A stretch of DNA of 64,000 nucleotides, from contig NZ_OU015584.1 of assembly GCF_907165195.1 (NCBI RefSeq), positions 930,001 through 994,000 of the forward strand, given 5' to 3'. The translations under genes were made by a program, and so were the position numbers. The notes beneath the pieces are model-generated. The model had not been told where the DNA came from. It ran no database searches and was given only the letters and a program-made list of their open reading frames with translations. Position 1 is the first letter of the stretch; every line of letters begins with the position of its first letter. This document shows, piece by piece, positions 41,196-52,011 of this stretch. The DNA comes from Parvicella tangerina. GTDB taxonomy: Bacteria > Bacteroidota > Bacteroidia > Flavobacteriales_D > Parvicellaceae.

Positions 41196-44100
41196 TTATC
41201 TCACTAATTGGAAAGGACCTTGATAGTTATAAACAGTTCCATCCTGTCCAACTGCTTCAATAATATAATAGTAAGTTCCTTCGGAAGCTTCCAGACCAGC
41301 ATTTGTTCTTCCGTCCCATCCCATTTCAAGGAGGTCGAACATGAACATTACTTGTCCCCATCTATTCATAATAGTTCCGTTAATTTCGGTGATATTAGTT
41401 CCTTCAACATTCCAAACATCATTGTTTCCATCTCCGTTAGGGGAGAAGATATTTGGAACAATAAGAACAGATTCTCCAGCAACGGTAATAAGAATAGAAG
41501 CTGTATCAGAGCATCCGTTATTGTCTTCTACGTACAATACTGTGGTGTAATTACCTAATTCATCAAAAGTATTGGTTGGATCTGTGTCAGAGCTTGTTGC
41601 GCCATTTCCAAAATCCCAGGCGTAAGTTAGACCTGTACCAACAGAGGTATTGGTAAACTCAACTTCTAAAGGAACATTTCCATTAGTAGTATTTGTAGTA
41701 AAGCTAGCTACTGGATTAGGATTAACGGTAACGATCACTGAGTCAACTTCACTCACACATGATCCTTGGGTTTCAACTACATAGTAGGTTGTACTTCCCG
41801 TTCCTGCTGGGGTAGGGGTAAAGGATGACCCCGTACCAACCTGATTAGTAAGGGCAGCATCACTATACCAAGTAATTGTCCCTCCAGCTCCATTCGCAGT
41901 GAGGTCAGAAATTGGATCGTCCTCACAATACGAAGTGTCATTACTCAATACTGGTGCAGAAGGAGCAGCAGTTACGTTGAGGTTTACATCAACGCTGTTC
42001 GTACATCCTGTTGAAGGATCTGTAACTTCAGCATATACTGTTGTGGATGCAGAGGTATAAGAACCTGGTGTTGTTATACTCGAGGTAAGTCCAGAGTCAG
42101 TAAACCAATTCACGGTATTTCCGCTACCTCCATCAACTGTCGATTCTAGCGATGTAAGATCAAAGGTTGCTTGTCCAGTTCCGTCATCACAAATGTCAGA
42201 AGAAGTGGTTGTAGCTGTTGGTAACGGGTTGACAGTTAGGTCTAGCCCGATACTATTCGAACATCCGTTTGCATCAGTTACTTCTAAGTAAGCTGTAGAT
42301 GTACCTGAAGTATAAGCACCTGGAGTTCCGATAGAAGTAGTAAGTCCAGCATCACTATACCAGTTATAAGTAGGACCCGTTCCGTTGATGTTTGACTCCT
42401 CTGCACTCAAATCAAAAGTCGCCTGTCCTGTTCCATCATCACACAATTCAAGACCTGATACGGCATTCATTGTCGGTAACGGATTAACTGTAAAAGTGAT
42501 CATAATGGTATTACTACAGTTACCATCAACGACTTCCAGATAATACTGGTCACCATCATTCAACAATATGTTATTGGAACCAACTACTGGCGTTACCATA
42601 TCAGATTCGTACCATGTGTATACAGTTGACCCGCTTCCCGAGTAAACACTATTGTTTAGGGACGTAAGGTCATACCCAGTAAATTGACCAGTACCAAATG
42701 TTGACTCACACTCTTCTGGTAACGGATCGTTCAGTGTGATTGTACTCGTCACTGCATAGTCAACTTGAGCTACTGAAGTACAATTGCCATTAGATACTTC
42801 CACATAGAAATCATCAGCGTCATTAACGGTAGCTGCAGTAGGTGTTCCTACCAAGGTCGTTAACCCAGCATCTTCATACCATGTAAATGTTAGACCAGCA
42901 CTACTGTTAATATTCGTATTGTTAGCTGTGAGATCAACATTTGAAGTTTGCCCAGAACCAAGTACATCTTCGCACAAAGAAGGAGTTATGTCTGTAGCTG
43001 TAGGTGCTGATAGCACAGTAATTGTAACTTCTGCGGTGTCTTCACATAGCGTTATATTATCGATTACTTGTGCATAGTAAATAGCCCCATTTGGTGCTGA
43101 CTCAGAAGTTGGTGTTCCTACAGCAGTTGATAGGGTAGCGTCTGAATACCAGTTAATCGTAACTCCCGCACCTCCATTGATTCCTCCTTCATAAGAAGTA
43201 AGGTCAATTGTTGCTGTTCCACCTCCTGGCGTGTCCTCACAAACTCCAGCTGGATTCTGATCCGTAGCAGTAGGTAAGGGGTTAACTGTTAAGGTCACTC
43301 CAACACTGCTCGAGCAAGTATTTCCGTCAACAACTTCTGCATAAACAGTAGTTGAAACAGATTGGTAAGCAGAAGGAGTAGCAATAGGAGTTGCTAACAC
43401 GGCATCACTATACCAGTTAATGGTGTTTCCAGCACCTCCATCTACCGTAGACTCAACCGAAGTGAGGTCGAAAGTCGCTTGATTAGATCCTTGATTACAC
43501 TCTTCTATAGAAGTTGTTGTAGCTGTAGGAAGCGGGTTGACAACAAGATTAACTCCTATGTCATTCAAACATCCGTTAGCATCTTCTACCTGAACATAAA
43601 CAGTTCCACTTGCAGATGAGTACGAACCAGGAGCTCCTATTGAAGTTGTTAAACCAGCATCTGAGAACCAATAATAATTTGGTCCAATAGCGTTTACTCC
43701 AGATTCTGCAGTGGTAAGATCAAATGTAGCCATGCTGCTACCTTCGTCACAAAGTTCAAGATCAGCTACAGGAGTCATTGTAGGCAAAGCGTTTACATTG
43801 AAGTTAACCATGATCGCATTACTACAATTTCCATCGGCAATATCCACGTAGTACTGATCACCATCGCTTAAAGTAATATTAGTAGGTGTAGCTACCAACG
43901 TTGACATATCCGATTCATACCATGTATATGTTGTTGAACCACCTCCAGAGTAAACAGAGTTATTAATGCTGGTAAGGTCGTAACCTGCATAAGTGCCCCC
44001 TCCAGCAACATCCTCACAAACTTGTGGGTTGGGGTCCGTAAGCGTAATTGTACTTGTAACACTGTAAGTTACTGTTGCCACATCTTGACAGTTTCCGTTG

Positions 44101-47100
44101 TCTACTTCTACATAGAAAATGTCATTATTATTAACAGTAGCACTAGTTGGAGTACCCACAGGAGATGTTAGTCCAGCATCTGTATACCAAGTATACGTAA
44201 GTCCACCACCACCATTGATAGAAGGATTATTACCTGTAAGATTAACTCCCGCAGTCTGACCTGAACCAAGAACATCTTCACAGATACTTGGTGTGAGGTT
44301 GGATACAGTTGGGATGCTATAAACAGTGAAGTCAACTTGTGCAACATCTGAACAGCCTGTAGTGCCATCAACTACTTCTACATAATATACATCAGCGTCA
44401 GCAACTGTAACAGAAGTTGGGGTTGCTACAGGAGATGTAAGACCAGCATCCGAATACCAATTATAGGTTATTCCTGCACCACCGTTTACGGAAGGTTCAT
44501 ACGAGGTTAGGTCAATACCAGCAATTGTTCCACCTCCAGTAACATCTTCGCAGGCTCCAGGAGCTGATTGATCATTTGCTGTTGGTAATGGGTTAACGGT
44601 AACTGTAATTGTTAGGTCATCCGTGCATCCTCCAGTAGTCGCTGTGTATTCATAATAGAATTGATCACCATCATTTACCGTTTGAACACCACTAACCGCT
44701 GGATCAGTGTTACTTGTTCCTGCATACCATTGCCCTGATCCAGCCACACCAGCAGTCTCACTTGGAGTTAAAGCAGTAAGGTCAATTGTATTTGCATCTG
44801 CACACACTTCAGGGTCTGTTACAGTACTTAAGACAGGTAAAGGATTAACTGTTACAGTCAATATATGGCCGTCAGTACAACTTCCAGCTGTAGATGTATA
44901 TTCATAGTAAAACTGATCTCCATCGGTAAGCCCAGATTGAACTCCTGAAACAGGAGTGCCCGTATTATCGGTACCTGTATACCATTGACCAGTTCCTGGA
45001 ACACCTGCAGTCTCTGTTGGTGTTAGGGTCGATAAGTCAATAGAATTTGCATCCGCACAAACCGAAGGGTCTGTAACACTTCCAAGCACGGGTACAGGAT
45101 TCACAGTAACGGTAATCGTTACATCATCCGTACATGATCCTGTGGTTGAAGTGTATTCATAATAGAATTGATCACCGTTGTTCACGGTTTGAACTCCAGA
45201 AACTGCAGTTCCAGTGTTGTCTGTTCCTGTATACCATTGACCTGTTCCGGCAACACCAGCAGTTTCTGTTGGTGTCAGAGTGGATAGATCGATCGTGTTC
45301 GCATCAGCACACACTGCTGGATCAGAAACTGCCGATAATACAGGTACTGGATTTACAGTTACTGTTATGGTAACATCATCTGTACATGACCCCGCAGTGG
45401 ATGTGAATTCATAGTAGAATTGATCACCATCTGATAATCCCGTTTGAGATCCTGATACTGGTGTTCCAGTATTGTCAGTACCTGTGTACCATTGTCCAGT
45501 ACCTGCAACTCCGTTAGTTACGGTTGGTGTTAGTGAACCTAGGTTAATGCTGTTAGCGTCAGCACAAACTTCAGGATCGGTCACAGCAGATAGAATAGGA
45601 AGAGTTGTTTCCTCCGTTACCGTAACCACAGCATCAGCCGAACATCCGTTCGATGGATCAGTTACGGTTAATGTGTATGTTCCGGCAGCATCAACTACTG
45701 GAGTCGTGGTTGAACCACCAGACACGATGTTACCACCAGCCGTAGCGACCCAGTTGTAATTCATACCCGCAGTAGAAGCAGAACCGTCAAGCGTTTCTTC
45801 ACCACCAACGCTATTACAATCGATAACGACTGGAGAAACAGCACTTGCGGTAGGAGCCGTAAGATCCTCCGTTACTGTCACGACCGCATCAGCTGAACAT
45901 CCGTTTGATGGATCGGTTACAGTCAACGTATATGTTCCAGCAGCATCAACCACTGGAGTTGTAGTCGAACCACCAGACACGATGTTACCACCAGCCGTAG
46001 CGACCCAGTTGTAATTCATAGCCGCAGTAGAGGCAGAGCCGTCAAGCGTTTCTTCACCACCAACGCTATTACAATCGATAACGACTGGAGAAACAGCACT
46101 TGCGGTAGGAGCCGTAAGATCCTCTGTTACTGTCACGACTGCATCAGCTGAACATCCGTTTGATGGATCTGTAACAGTAAGCGTATAAGTTCCAGCAGCA
46201 TCAACTACTGGAGTTGTGGTTGAACCACCAGACACGATGTTACCACCAGCAGTAGCCACCCAGTTGTAATTCATAGCCGCAGTAGAGGCAGAACCGTCAA
46301 GCGTTTCTTCACCACCAACACTATTACAATCGATAACTACAGGTGTAACTGCGCTTGCAGTAGGAGCAGTAGTATTTTCTGTTACTGTAACAACTGCATC
46401 CGCAGTACAACCATTAGAAGGATCTGTAACAGTAAGCGTATAAGTTCCAGCAGCATCAACTACTGGAGTTGTGGTTGAACCACCAGACACGATGTTACCA
46501 CCAGCAGTAGCCACCCAGTTGTAATTCATGGCCGCAGTAGAAGCAGAACCGTCAAGTGTTTCTTCACCACCAACGCTGTTACAATCGATAACGACTGGAG
46601 AAACAGCACTTGCGGTAGGAGCCGTAAGATCCTCTGTTACCGTCACGACCGCATCAGCTGAACATCCGTTTGATGGATCAGTTACGGTTAATGTATATGT
46701 TCCAGCAGCATCAACTACTGGAGTTGTGGTTGAACCACCTGAAACGATGTTACCACCAGCCGTAGCTACCCAGTTGTAATTCATAGCCGCAGTAGAGGCA
46801 GAACCGTCAAGCGTTTCTTCACCACCAACGCTATTACAATCGATAACGACTGGAGAAACAGCACTTGCGGTAGGAGCCGTAAGATCCTCTGTTACCGTCA
46901 CGACCGCATCAGCCGAACATCCGTTTGATGGATCGGTTACAGTAAGCGTATAAGTTCCGGCTGCGTCAACTGTTGGGGTAGTAGTCGAACCACCAGACAC
47001 GATGTTACCACCAGCCGTAGCGACCCAGTTGTAATTCATAGCCGCAGTAGAGGCAGAGCCATCAAGAGTTTCTTCACCACCAACGCTATTACAATCGATA

Positions 47101-50100
47101 ACGACTGGAGAAACAGCACTTGCGGTAGGAGCCGTAAGATCCTCCGTTACTGTCACGACTGCATCAGCCGAACAAGTTGTTGTTGGGTTTGTTACGGTTA
47201 ATGTATATGTTCCAGCCGCATCAACTACTGGAGTCGTGGTTGAACCACCAGACACGATATTACCACCAGCCGTAGCGACCCAGTTGTAATTCATAGCCGC
47301 AGTAGAAGTAGAGCCGTCAAGCGTTTCTTCACCACCAACGCTATTACAATCGATAACTACAGGTGTAACTGCGCTTGCAGTAGGTAAAGGATTAACTGTT
47401 ACAGTAATAGAAGCGTCATCCGAACAACTTCCAGCCGTTGTCACGTATTGATAGTAAAACTGGTCACCATTTGAAGGCGTTATCGCACTTGTACTTGCAG
47501 CTGTAGTAAATCCTGGGTCAGTATACCATGTCCCAGTTCCTGCAACACCATTCGCCTCACCAGGAGTGTAATCTGAAAGTAGAATTGTTTCTCCAGCACA
47601 GATTTCAGGGTCTGTTGTTGACGCTAAAACAGGTACTTCATGTACTGTTACAGCAACAACATCTCTGTATGTACAACCTCCTGCAGTGGCATTTGCCGTA
47701 ACATTTGCTGTTCCTACAGAAGTAGGTGAGAAATCACCGTTGCCTGAGCCGTTATCTGTTACATTAAATCCGCTCAATGTAATGGTTGGACTTTCACAAA
47801 CTTCAAGAGTAACCTCTACATAGTCTCCTCCGCATAAGAAAGGGTTCACATCTACAGATCCTGTAAGGTCAAAGTCAATTTGATTATCAGCACTCCACGT
47901 TGTTAAGTTAGCAGCAGAAAGAGCATTGCTCCCGCTAAAAGTGCCGCTACAGTCAGTTCCAGCGGAGTTTCCAATGTCTGTACTTCCTCCTGATTCATTA
48001 TCAATTGTCCAATATTCTGAAGTCAGACCAAGATCTCCAAACGCAGTTACTGTAATTGTTCCGCTAGTTACGTTAGCAGGCGCTCCTGCAAAAGAAACCG
48101 TAAAAGTTTGATCAATCTCACTTCCATAGATGTGCTGTGTTTCTGAATAACAAACGTCAGCTTGAGAGAAAGTTGCATCAAAATTATCAACGGGATCACC
48201 AACACAAAAGTCAGTAGCCAAATTACTTATAGTAACCGTTGGTTGAGTGAAATTATAAGTTCCTGTAAGATTGATAGAACATCCGTTACCGTCAGTAATA
48301 TCAATATCATAGGAGTCACCATCATTAAGCCCAGTAATTGTTATCGTTTCTCCGTGGGTAACAGGGATCCCTGTTATTGTACCAGAACCATTATTAGTAA
48401 TAGTGTAATTTCCTGGGAAGAACTCTGGATATCCACCTGTTATAGTGATGTTCGGACCGTCACAGTTGTCATCTACAGTTGCAATAATCTCATTCAACAT
48501 TGTTACCGCGATAGGACTTCCTGAATCAAGGCAACCATCCCCATCGATATCTTCATGCCAATTCAGGAAACCATCTCCATTCAAATCAATGTCCGTTACA
48601 TCTGCAGTAACTGGGTATAAGTAAAAGGTGTTATTTGTTAGTGACCAACCATTAGCAATTCCAGTAGTTGTAAGAGAGGCAATTAACCCACCATCATTGA
48701 CAAAAGTTTGGTCTTCTCCAACAAAGCCGTAGAGAGTAAATGCAGGATCATTAAATGGGTTTGCAGTAGCTGCAAGGTCAGTAAAAATACCATATACGAT
48801 CCCAGGATTACAGCTTCCAGGTTCTGAAGCGTTAAATGTAGAAGCTCCTGGAGGATCACCACAAAAATTGAGGTCAGCCGGCAAAGTATAGTCGTTATTG
48901 TGAATAATATCTAACTGATCTCCAAAACACAAAATGTGCTGAATTCCTGAACTTGAGCCACTTCCTGTAAGCGTTTCTGTAACTGTTCCTGCATCAACTG
49001 CACACGCAGGACAGTAAGCACTAGCATCAATTGCGGACAAGGTGATGGTCTCAGTACAGCCAACACCATCAGTAACAAGAATACTAACAGTTCCACCATC
49101 AGGTACACCAGTCACGGTTACTGTTCCACCATCTGCAACAGTTGTTGAACTGAGTGTTCCAGCACCAAGATTTGTCAATGTAAAATTAGATCCATCAACT
49201 GATGGTAGACCACCTCCAATAGCAATGGCTACTTGAGTAGTGGGAGTTCCAGCATTATCACAGTCGATAACTGTTGTATAGACAATTTCTGGGTTAAAAT
49301 AGATTTGGGTTGGTGTTCCGATATCAAAACATCCTGAATTAATTTCTCCTGTTTGGCAGTTGCTCAGCGTAATTGGAGCGATATAATAAGTCACACCGTT
49401 TCCTTCACTTGGTAGAGTAGGGTTTTCTCCATTGGCTAATGGGTAAGATATAGAAGTCCAAACACCAGTGAAGTTTGGGTCACCACCAGATCCAGCTGGA
49501 TTATTACCAGTTGGCAGGTCTCCAATATTTGTCATTCCTGTGTAAACTCCAAGAGGGTCACTTGCTACCCAATAGCCCCATCCGATACATGGATCAGCAC
49601 CAAGATAGGTGTTGGATGTTCCAGTAGCGGATACTGTAGTGACATCCGTTCCAAAGCAATTGTTTATCAAGGCAGGAGAGGTATTTGTTCCAGCATCTGC
49701 AGTACATCCAACAAAGTCAACATCTACATCAAAATCACAAAGAGCAGTAGCTCCTCCAGAGTTATCTCCATCGATCATTACGTAATAAGTGCCTGCAGGT
49801 CCATTGAATTGAGGGATACTCCCTGATCCTCCAGCAGCAACAGGAGCACAACCATAAGAAGAGAATGATCCACAGTTACCAGCAAATACGGTTACGTCTA
49901 CACCAGCACCACTACCAAAACAATCTACAGAGGTTACATTTACAGTTATATCACCGTCAACGGAGGTGGTAAAGGAGTACCAAACATTATTCTCTGTATT
50001 GGATTCACAATCATTCCAATCGCTAGTTTCTACTGTAGCGCAATAGGTAGTACCTGAAATTCCAGCTGCATTGAGCGTCAGTCCAGTTGCTGATGCACAG

Positions 50101-50627
50101 TTATCATTAGCAGGAGGAGTTCCTTCGTTCGTAGTTACTTCATAGGTTCCGGTTCCACCGTTATAATCCCAAATTCTTACCCAATAAGTAGCCCCTGGAG
50201 TCAAACCAGTTTGATTGATGTAAGCATCTAAACCTGTACCTCCGTCATCATCACAAGTTATGAGAGAGACACTTCCACAAGGACCAGAATATAAACCAAT
50301 CACAGGGTCGCCAGAAACGATTGCTGCGTAAACGTCAACCACACCAGCGGCATCAGCAGTAGTCGTAAACCACCCATCATAATCTTGAGATCCTCCAGAG
50401 TTTCCCAATGTTCCGGCTGTCAAATCACTTCCAACCGAGGAGCAACCTGTTCCTCCATTCTCAGTAGTTGGATCTGTAATTCCCGAGTTTGTAAAGCCGC
50501 TTGTCAGGTTAACTGTATTCGCTGCACAGGCAGTTGGTAAAGCCCCAGAAGCACAAGGGGTTGATGCAAACTGCCCAAAAGAGTTCAGGGCAATACAAAT
50601 TAACGTAAATGTATATAATGATTTCAT
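41196..50627 (-). CDS. Giant repeat-rich surface protein with T9SS type B (gliding motility-associated) sorting domain
   Basis: 3,143 residues. Signal peptide (cleavage near 'ALNSFGQ'). Two N-terminal beta-sandwich modules resemble pre-peptidase C-terminal domains (about 60-170 and 172-305; 'GDPVIGLYSGPCGSVSLITCDDD', 'CASATGLTL...NNVWYSFTT'). A mixed region and seven 85-residue Ig-like repeats follow (residues 1083-1677). Next come four ~85-residue repeats of the 'DPEVCADAN...GTGQWYTG' type, then many Ig-like units with the 'TYNWYSDAGLTT..GTP' motif. A PKD domain (about 2975-3050) precedes the type B sorting domain (3053-3143, 'NIFSPNGDGNNDVW', 'NRWGQVMF', 'GTYYYIIEA'). Conserved Cys and Asp/Gly pairs suggest disulfides and possible Ca2+ binding. 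An adhesin or surface-layer role is inferred. A small secreted protein gene lies 19 bases upstream. Confidence 0.9.
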   Translation of the reverse strand: MKSLYTFTLICIALNSFGQFASTPCASGALPTACAANTVNLTSGFTNSGITDPTTENGGTGCSSVGSDLTAGTLGNSGGSQDYDGWFTTTADAAGVVDVYAAIVSGDPVIGLYSGPCGSVSLITCDDDGGTGLDAYINQTGLTPGATYWVRIWDYNGGTGTYEVTTNEGTPPANDNCASATGLTLNAAGISGTTYCATVETSDWNDCESNTENNVWYSFTTSVDGDITVNVTSVDCFGSGAGVDVTVFAGNCGSFSSYGCAPVAAGGSGSIPQFNGPAGTYYVMIDGDNSGGATALCDFDVDVDFVGCTADAGTNTSPALINNCFGTDVTTVSATGTSNTYLGADPCIGWGYWVASDPLGVYTGMTNIGDLPTGNNPAGSGGDPNFTGVWTSISYPLANGENPTLPSEGNGVTYYIAPITLSNCQTGEINSGCFDIGTPTQIYFNPEIVYTTVIDCDNAGTPTTQVAIAIGGGLPSVDGSNFTLTNLGAGTLSSTTVADGGTVTVTGVPDGGTVSILVTDGVGCTETITLSAIDASAYCPACAVDAGTVTETLTGSGSSSGIQHILCFGDQLDIIHNNDYTLPADLNFCGDPPGASTFNASEPGSCNPGIVYGIFTDLAATANPFNDPAFTLYGFVGEDQTFVNDGGLIASLTTTGIANGWSLTNNTFYLYPVTADVTDIDLNGDGFLNWHEDIDGDGCLDSGSPIAVTMLNEIIATVDDNCDGPNITITGGYPEFFPGNYTITNNGSGTITGIPVTHGETITITGLNDGDSYDIDITDGNGCSINLTGTYNFTQPTVTISNLATDFCVGDPVDNFDATFSQADVCYSETQHIYGSEIDQTFTVSFAGAPANVTSGTITVTAFGDLGLTSEYWTIDNESGGSTDIGNSAGTDCSGTFSGSNALSAANLTTWSADNQIDFDLTGSVDVNPFLCGGDYVEVTLEVCESPTITLSGFNVTDNGSGNGDFSPTSVGTANVTANATAGGCTYRDVVAVTVHEVPVLASTTDPEICAGETILLSDYTPGEANGVAGTGTWYTDPGFTTAASTSAITPSNGDQFYYQYVTTAGSCSDDASITVTVNPLPTASAVTPVVIDCNSVGGEETLDGSTSTAAMNYNWVATAGGNIVSGGSTTTPVVDAAGTYTLTVTNPTTTCSADAVVTVTEDLTAPTASAVSPVVIDCNSVGGEETLDGSASTAAMNYNWVATAGGNIVSGGSTTTPTVDAAGTYTLTVTDPSNGCSADAVVTVTEDLTAPTASAVSPVVIDCNSVGGEETLDGSASTAAMNYNWVATAGGNIVSGGSTTTPVVDAAGTYTLTVTDPSNGCSADAVVTVTEDLTAPTASAVSPVVIDCNSVGGEETLDGSASTAAMNYNWVATAGGNIVSGGSTTTPVVDAAGTYTLTVTDPSNGCTADAVVTVTENTTAPTASAVTPVVIDCNSVGGEETLDGSASTAAMNYNWVATAGGNIVSGGSTTTPVVDAAGTYTLTVTDPSNGCSADAVVTVTEDLTAPTASAVSPVVIDCNSVGGEETLDGSASTAAMNYNWVATAGGNIVSGGSTTTPVVDAAGTYTLTVTDPSNGCSADAVVTVTEDLTAPTASAVSPVVIDCNSVGGEETLDGSASTAGMNYNWVATAGGNIVSGGSTTTPVVDAAGTYTLTVTDPSNGCSADAVVTVTEETTLPILSAVTDPEVCADANSINLGSLTPTVTNGVAGTGQWYTGTDNTGTPVSGSQTGLSDGDQFYYEFTSTAGSCTDDVTITVTVNPVPVLSAVSDPAVCADANTIDLSTLTPTETAGVAGTGQWYTGTDNTGTAVSGVQTVNNGDQFYYEYTSTTGSCTDDVTITVTVNPVPVLGSVTDPSVCADANSIDLSTLTPTETAGVPGTGQWYTGTDNTGTPVSGVQSGLTDGDQFYYEYTSTAGSCTDGHILTVTVNPLPVLSTVTDPEVCADANTIDLTALTPSETAGVAGSGQWYAGTSNTDPAVSGVQTVNDGDQFYYEYTATTGGCTDDLTITVTVNPLPTANDQSAPGACEDVTGGGTIAGIDLTSYEPSVNGGAGITYNWYSDAGLTSPVATPTSVTVADADVYYVEVVDGTTGCSDVAQVDFTVYSIPTVSNLTPSICEDVLGSGQTAGVNLTGNNPSINGGGGLTYTWYTDAGLTSPVGTPTSATVNNNDIFYVEVDNGNCQDVATVTYSVTSTITLTDPNPQVCEDVAGGGTYAGYDLTSINNSVYSGGGSTTYTWYESDMSTLVATPTNITLSDGDQYYVDIADGNCSNAIMVNFNVNALPTMTPVADLELCDEGSSMATFDLTTAESGVNAIGPNYYWFSDAGLTTSIGAPGSYSSASGTVYVQVEDANGCLNDIGVNLVVNPLPTATTTSIEECNQGSNQATFDLTSVESTVDGGAGNTINWYSDAVLATPIATPSAYQSVSTTVYAEVVDGNTCSSSVGVTLTVNPLPTATDQNPAGVCEDTPGGGTATIDLTSYEGGINGGAGVTINWYSDATLSTAVGTPTSESAPNGAIYYAQVIDNITLCEDTAEVTITVLSAPTATDITPSLCEDVLGSGQTSNVDLTANNTNINSSAGLTFTWYEDAGLTTLVGTPTAATVNDADDFYVEVSNGNCTSVAQVDYAVTSTITLNDPLPEECESTFGTGQFTGYDLTSLNNSVYSGSGSTVYTWYESDMVTPVVGSNNILLNDGDQYYLEVVDGNCSNTIMITFTVNPLPTMNAVSGLELCDDGTGQATFDLSAEESNINGTGPTYNWYSDAGLTTSIGTPGAYTSGTSTAYLEVTDANGCSNSIGLDLTVNPLPTATTTSSDICDDGTGQATFDLTSLESTVDGGSGNTVNWFTDSGLTSSITTPGSYTSASTTVYAEVTDPSTGCTNSVDVNLNVTAAPSAPVLSNDTSYCEDDPISDLTANGAGGTITWYSDAALTNQVGTGSSFTPTPAGTGSTTYYVVETQGSCVSEVDSVIVTVNPNPVASFTTNTTNGNVPLEVEFTNTSVGTGLTYAWDFGNGATSSDTDPTNTFDELGNYTTVLYVEDNNGCSDTASILITVAGESVLIVPNIFSPNGDGNNDVWNVEGTNITEINGTIMNRWGQVMFMFDLLEMGWDGRTNAGLEASEGTYYYIIEAVGQDGTVYNYQGPFQLVR
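44588..45594 (-). repeat. Four tandem ~84-85-codon repeats in the giant surface gene
   Basis: Each unit carries a DP-x-VCAD-AN motif, then 'GTGQWY-TGT-NT' and 'GDQFYYE-TSTTGSCTDD'. The boundaries are approximate. The units are less alike in DNA than the seven repeats beside them. Confidence 0.75.
45597..47381 (-). repeat. Seven tandem 255-bp repeats in the giant surface gene
   Basis: 1,785 bases, exactly 7 x 255. Each unit encodes 85 residues with 'VVIDCNSVGGEETLDGS', 'NYNWVATAGGNIVSGG' and 'DAAGTYTLTVT'. Long stretches such as the one around 'ggagaaacagcacttgcgg' recur identically at 255-base intervals. Most differences are synonymous. Confidence 0.93.
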
Positions 50628-50646
50628 AAATTCAGTATGCTAGGTT

Positions 50647-51210
50647 TTACTTCAATCGATTCATTGCTTTCGAGTATTCCTCGTCTTTTCCTTCTTCTTT
50701 TAGAAAGGCTAGATAATGATTTTGTTCTGTTGTAGAACAGTTTTCTATCCCTTTCGAAGCCACATAATTATCAAATTGATTTCGAAGATTTGAGATGTCT
50801 GATAGGAGAACTTTATACTCAGGAGTAGAAGTTAAATGAATATTCTGAGGTTCATTGACTCTTTCTTTAATCTCAATAAGTGTCAAGAGGTTCTGTAAGT
50901 CACTATTGTTGTTGTTCAAAGAGTATTTTATCTTTTTAATCTCAAGTTTAGAAGTGGTTTTGGTAGCAGGTTTTGGTTTAGAGACTACCCCAACACTATT
51001 ACTTTTTATACGATCTTCAGGTTTAGCCATATTCTCCATATTACTTTCGGGCGAATCGGGCATTTTAGTCTTGGGCTCTGCTGAAATGTTTCCTCTTTCA
51101 ATCCTTTTGCCGAGTGTAGGAGCATGATTAGACTCATTCTCTGCCTGACTGAATGTTTCTGATATTGCTGCAATTCCAAAAATAACAGCAGTTGTTATTA
51201 AAATCTTCAT
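50647..51210 (-). CDS. Small secreted protein upstream of the giant surface gene
   Basis: 187 residues from ATG 51210 (MKILITTAVIFG), chosen because the signal peptide starts there; ATG 51246 would add 12 residues. After the signal comes a Pro/Lys/Glu-rich disordered region (about 25-85) and a helical C-terminal domain (about 90-187, 'SDLQNLLTLIEIKERV', 'DISNLRNQFDNYVASKG'). I do not recognise a family. It lies 19 bases upstream of the 3,143-residue protein on the same strand, so it is probably co-transcribed and may assist its export or assembly. Confidence 0.65.
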   Translation of the reverse strand: MKILITTAVIFGIAAISETFSQAENESNHAPTLGKRIERGNISAEPKTKMPDSPESNMENMAKPEDRIKSNSVGVVSKPKPATKTTSKLEIKKIKYSLNNNNSDLQNLLTLIEIKERVNEPQNIHLTSTPEYKVLLSDISNLRNQFDNYVASKGIENCSTTEQNHYLAFLKEEGKDEEYSKAMNRLK

Positions 51211-51350
51211 TCTTATCTGTATTAGATTAGCATTTATTAGACGCATTTTTTCCTTCTCAGGTTGCTCTATAATTTAGCAAAAATAAGAGCAATATGTTCA
51301 CGTACAAGATAAAACTTTAGATATTGTGACAAGTATAGCTGATAGCGGTC

Positions 51351-52007
51351 TCAGTAGTTAATATCAATAAACGTAGTATCAGCATCACAGTATGTTGAGT
51401 CCAGAAAATTGGTTGAACTTCCACTTTTAGTGACGATGTATTGATATTTAAAGTACCTGTTTGCGACAATTCCTCCAGATAGGGTAGTGTCAATTGCAGT
51501 TCCCTGCAGATTTAAAGAATTGAACTTTACACACTCATTGCAATCAGCGTTCAGCGAGTTAAAGGTGATTTCATCAAATTCGCTAATTGGAAATGCATTC
51601 ATTATTCTTATTGAGATATGTCCTTTTTTCTTTAAGGGAATGCGGATTGTATTGACCTCATTGGTAGAGAAGGTATCAGGGTTGTATTCGGAAGTTTGCT
51701 GAAAATAGGATGCCTTGTCAAATGTTAGTTTTATAACCTCTAAGCCACCATATTCCACATTAAAAAGAGCAATTCCAGAATGATTTGTGAACTCACTAGC
51801 TTCTAATTGGAAAGTATTGTTGTAAGTACCTCCATTCACCCCTTTTGTAAAACAACTCACCTCAACATCACTTAATGGGTCACCAGTGTAATAGTCTTCG
51901 GTAATTATTTCAAATTCAAAACGGATAGGATCCTTCTTCTTATTGCAAGATGCAAATAATTGAAGAGAGATGAATAGTAATAGGTATTTGGGATATTCAA
52001 ATAACAT
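51351..52007 (-). CDS. Lipoprotein of unknown function
   Basis: 218 residues. A hydrophobic N-terminus ends in a lipobox 'LFASC' (Cys21, CNKKKD). The mature part is beta-rich, beginning like a carboxypeptidase-regulatory or transthyretin-like fold ('FEIITEDYYTGDPLSDVEVSCFT'), with 'CNEC' later. No specific function can be given. Its -7 box lies right before the ATG. It sits between the two giant surface genes. Confidence 0.68.
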   Translation of the reverse strand: MLFEYPKYLLLFISLQLFASCNKKKDPIRFEFEIITEDYYTGDPLSDVEVSCFTKGVNGGTYNNTFQLEASEFTNHSGIALFNVEYGGLEVIKLTFDKASYFQQTSEYNPDTFSTNEVNTIRIPLKKKGHISIRIMNAFPISEFDEITFNSLNADCNECVKFNSLNLQGTAIDTTLSGGIVANRYFKYQYIVTKSGSSTNFLDSTYCDADTTFIDINY

Positions 52008-52011
52008 AATT

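Noticed and set aside
41208-41558. Plus-strand frame opposite the type B sorting domain
   Set aside because: It is antisense to a strongly conserved domain, and the equivalent frame in the other giant gene (52222-52425) exists for the same reason.
45472-46779. Plus-strand open frames (45472-45759, 46528-46779) with similar proteins
   Set aside because: They are antisense shadows of the tandem repeats of the giant gene and look alike only because the repeats do.
45597-47381. CRISPR-like regular repetition
   Set aside because: The 255-bp period is continuous coding sequence in frame with the giant gene, with no unique spacers and no cas genes.
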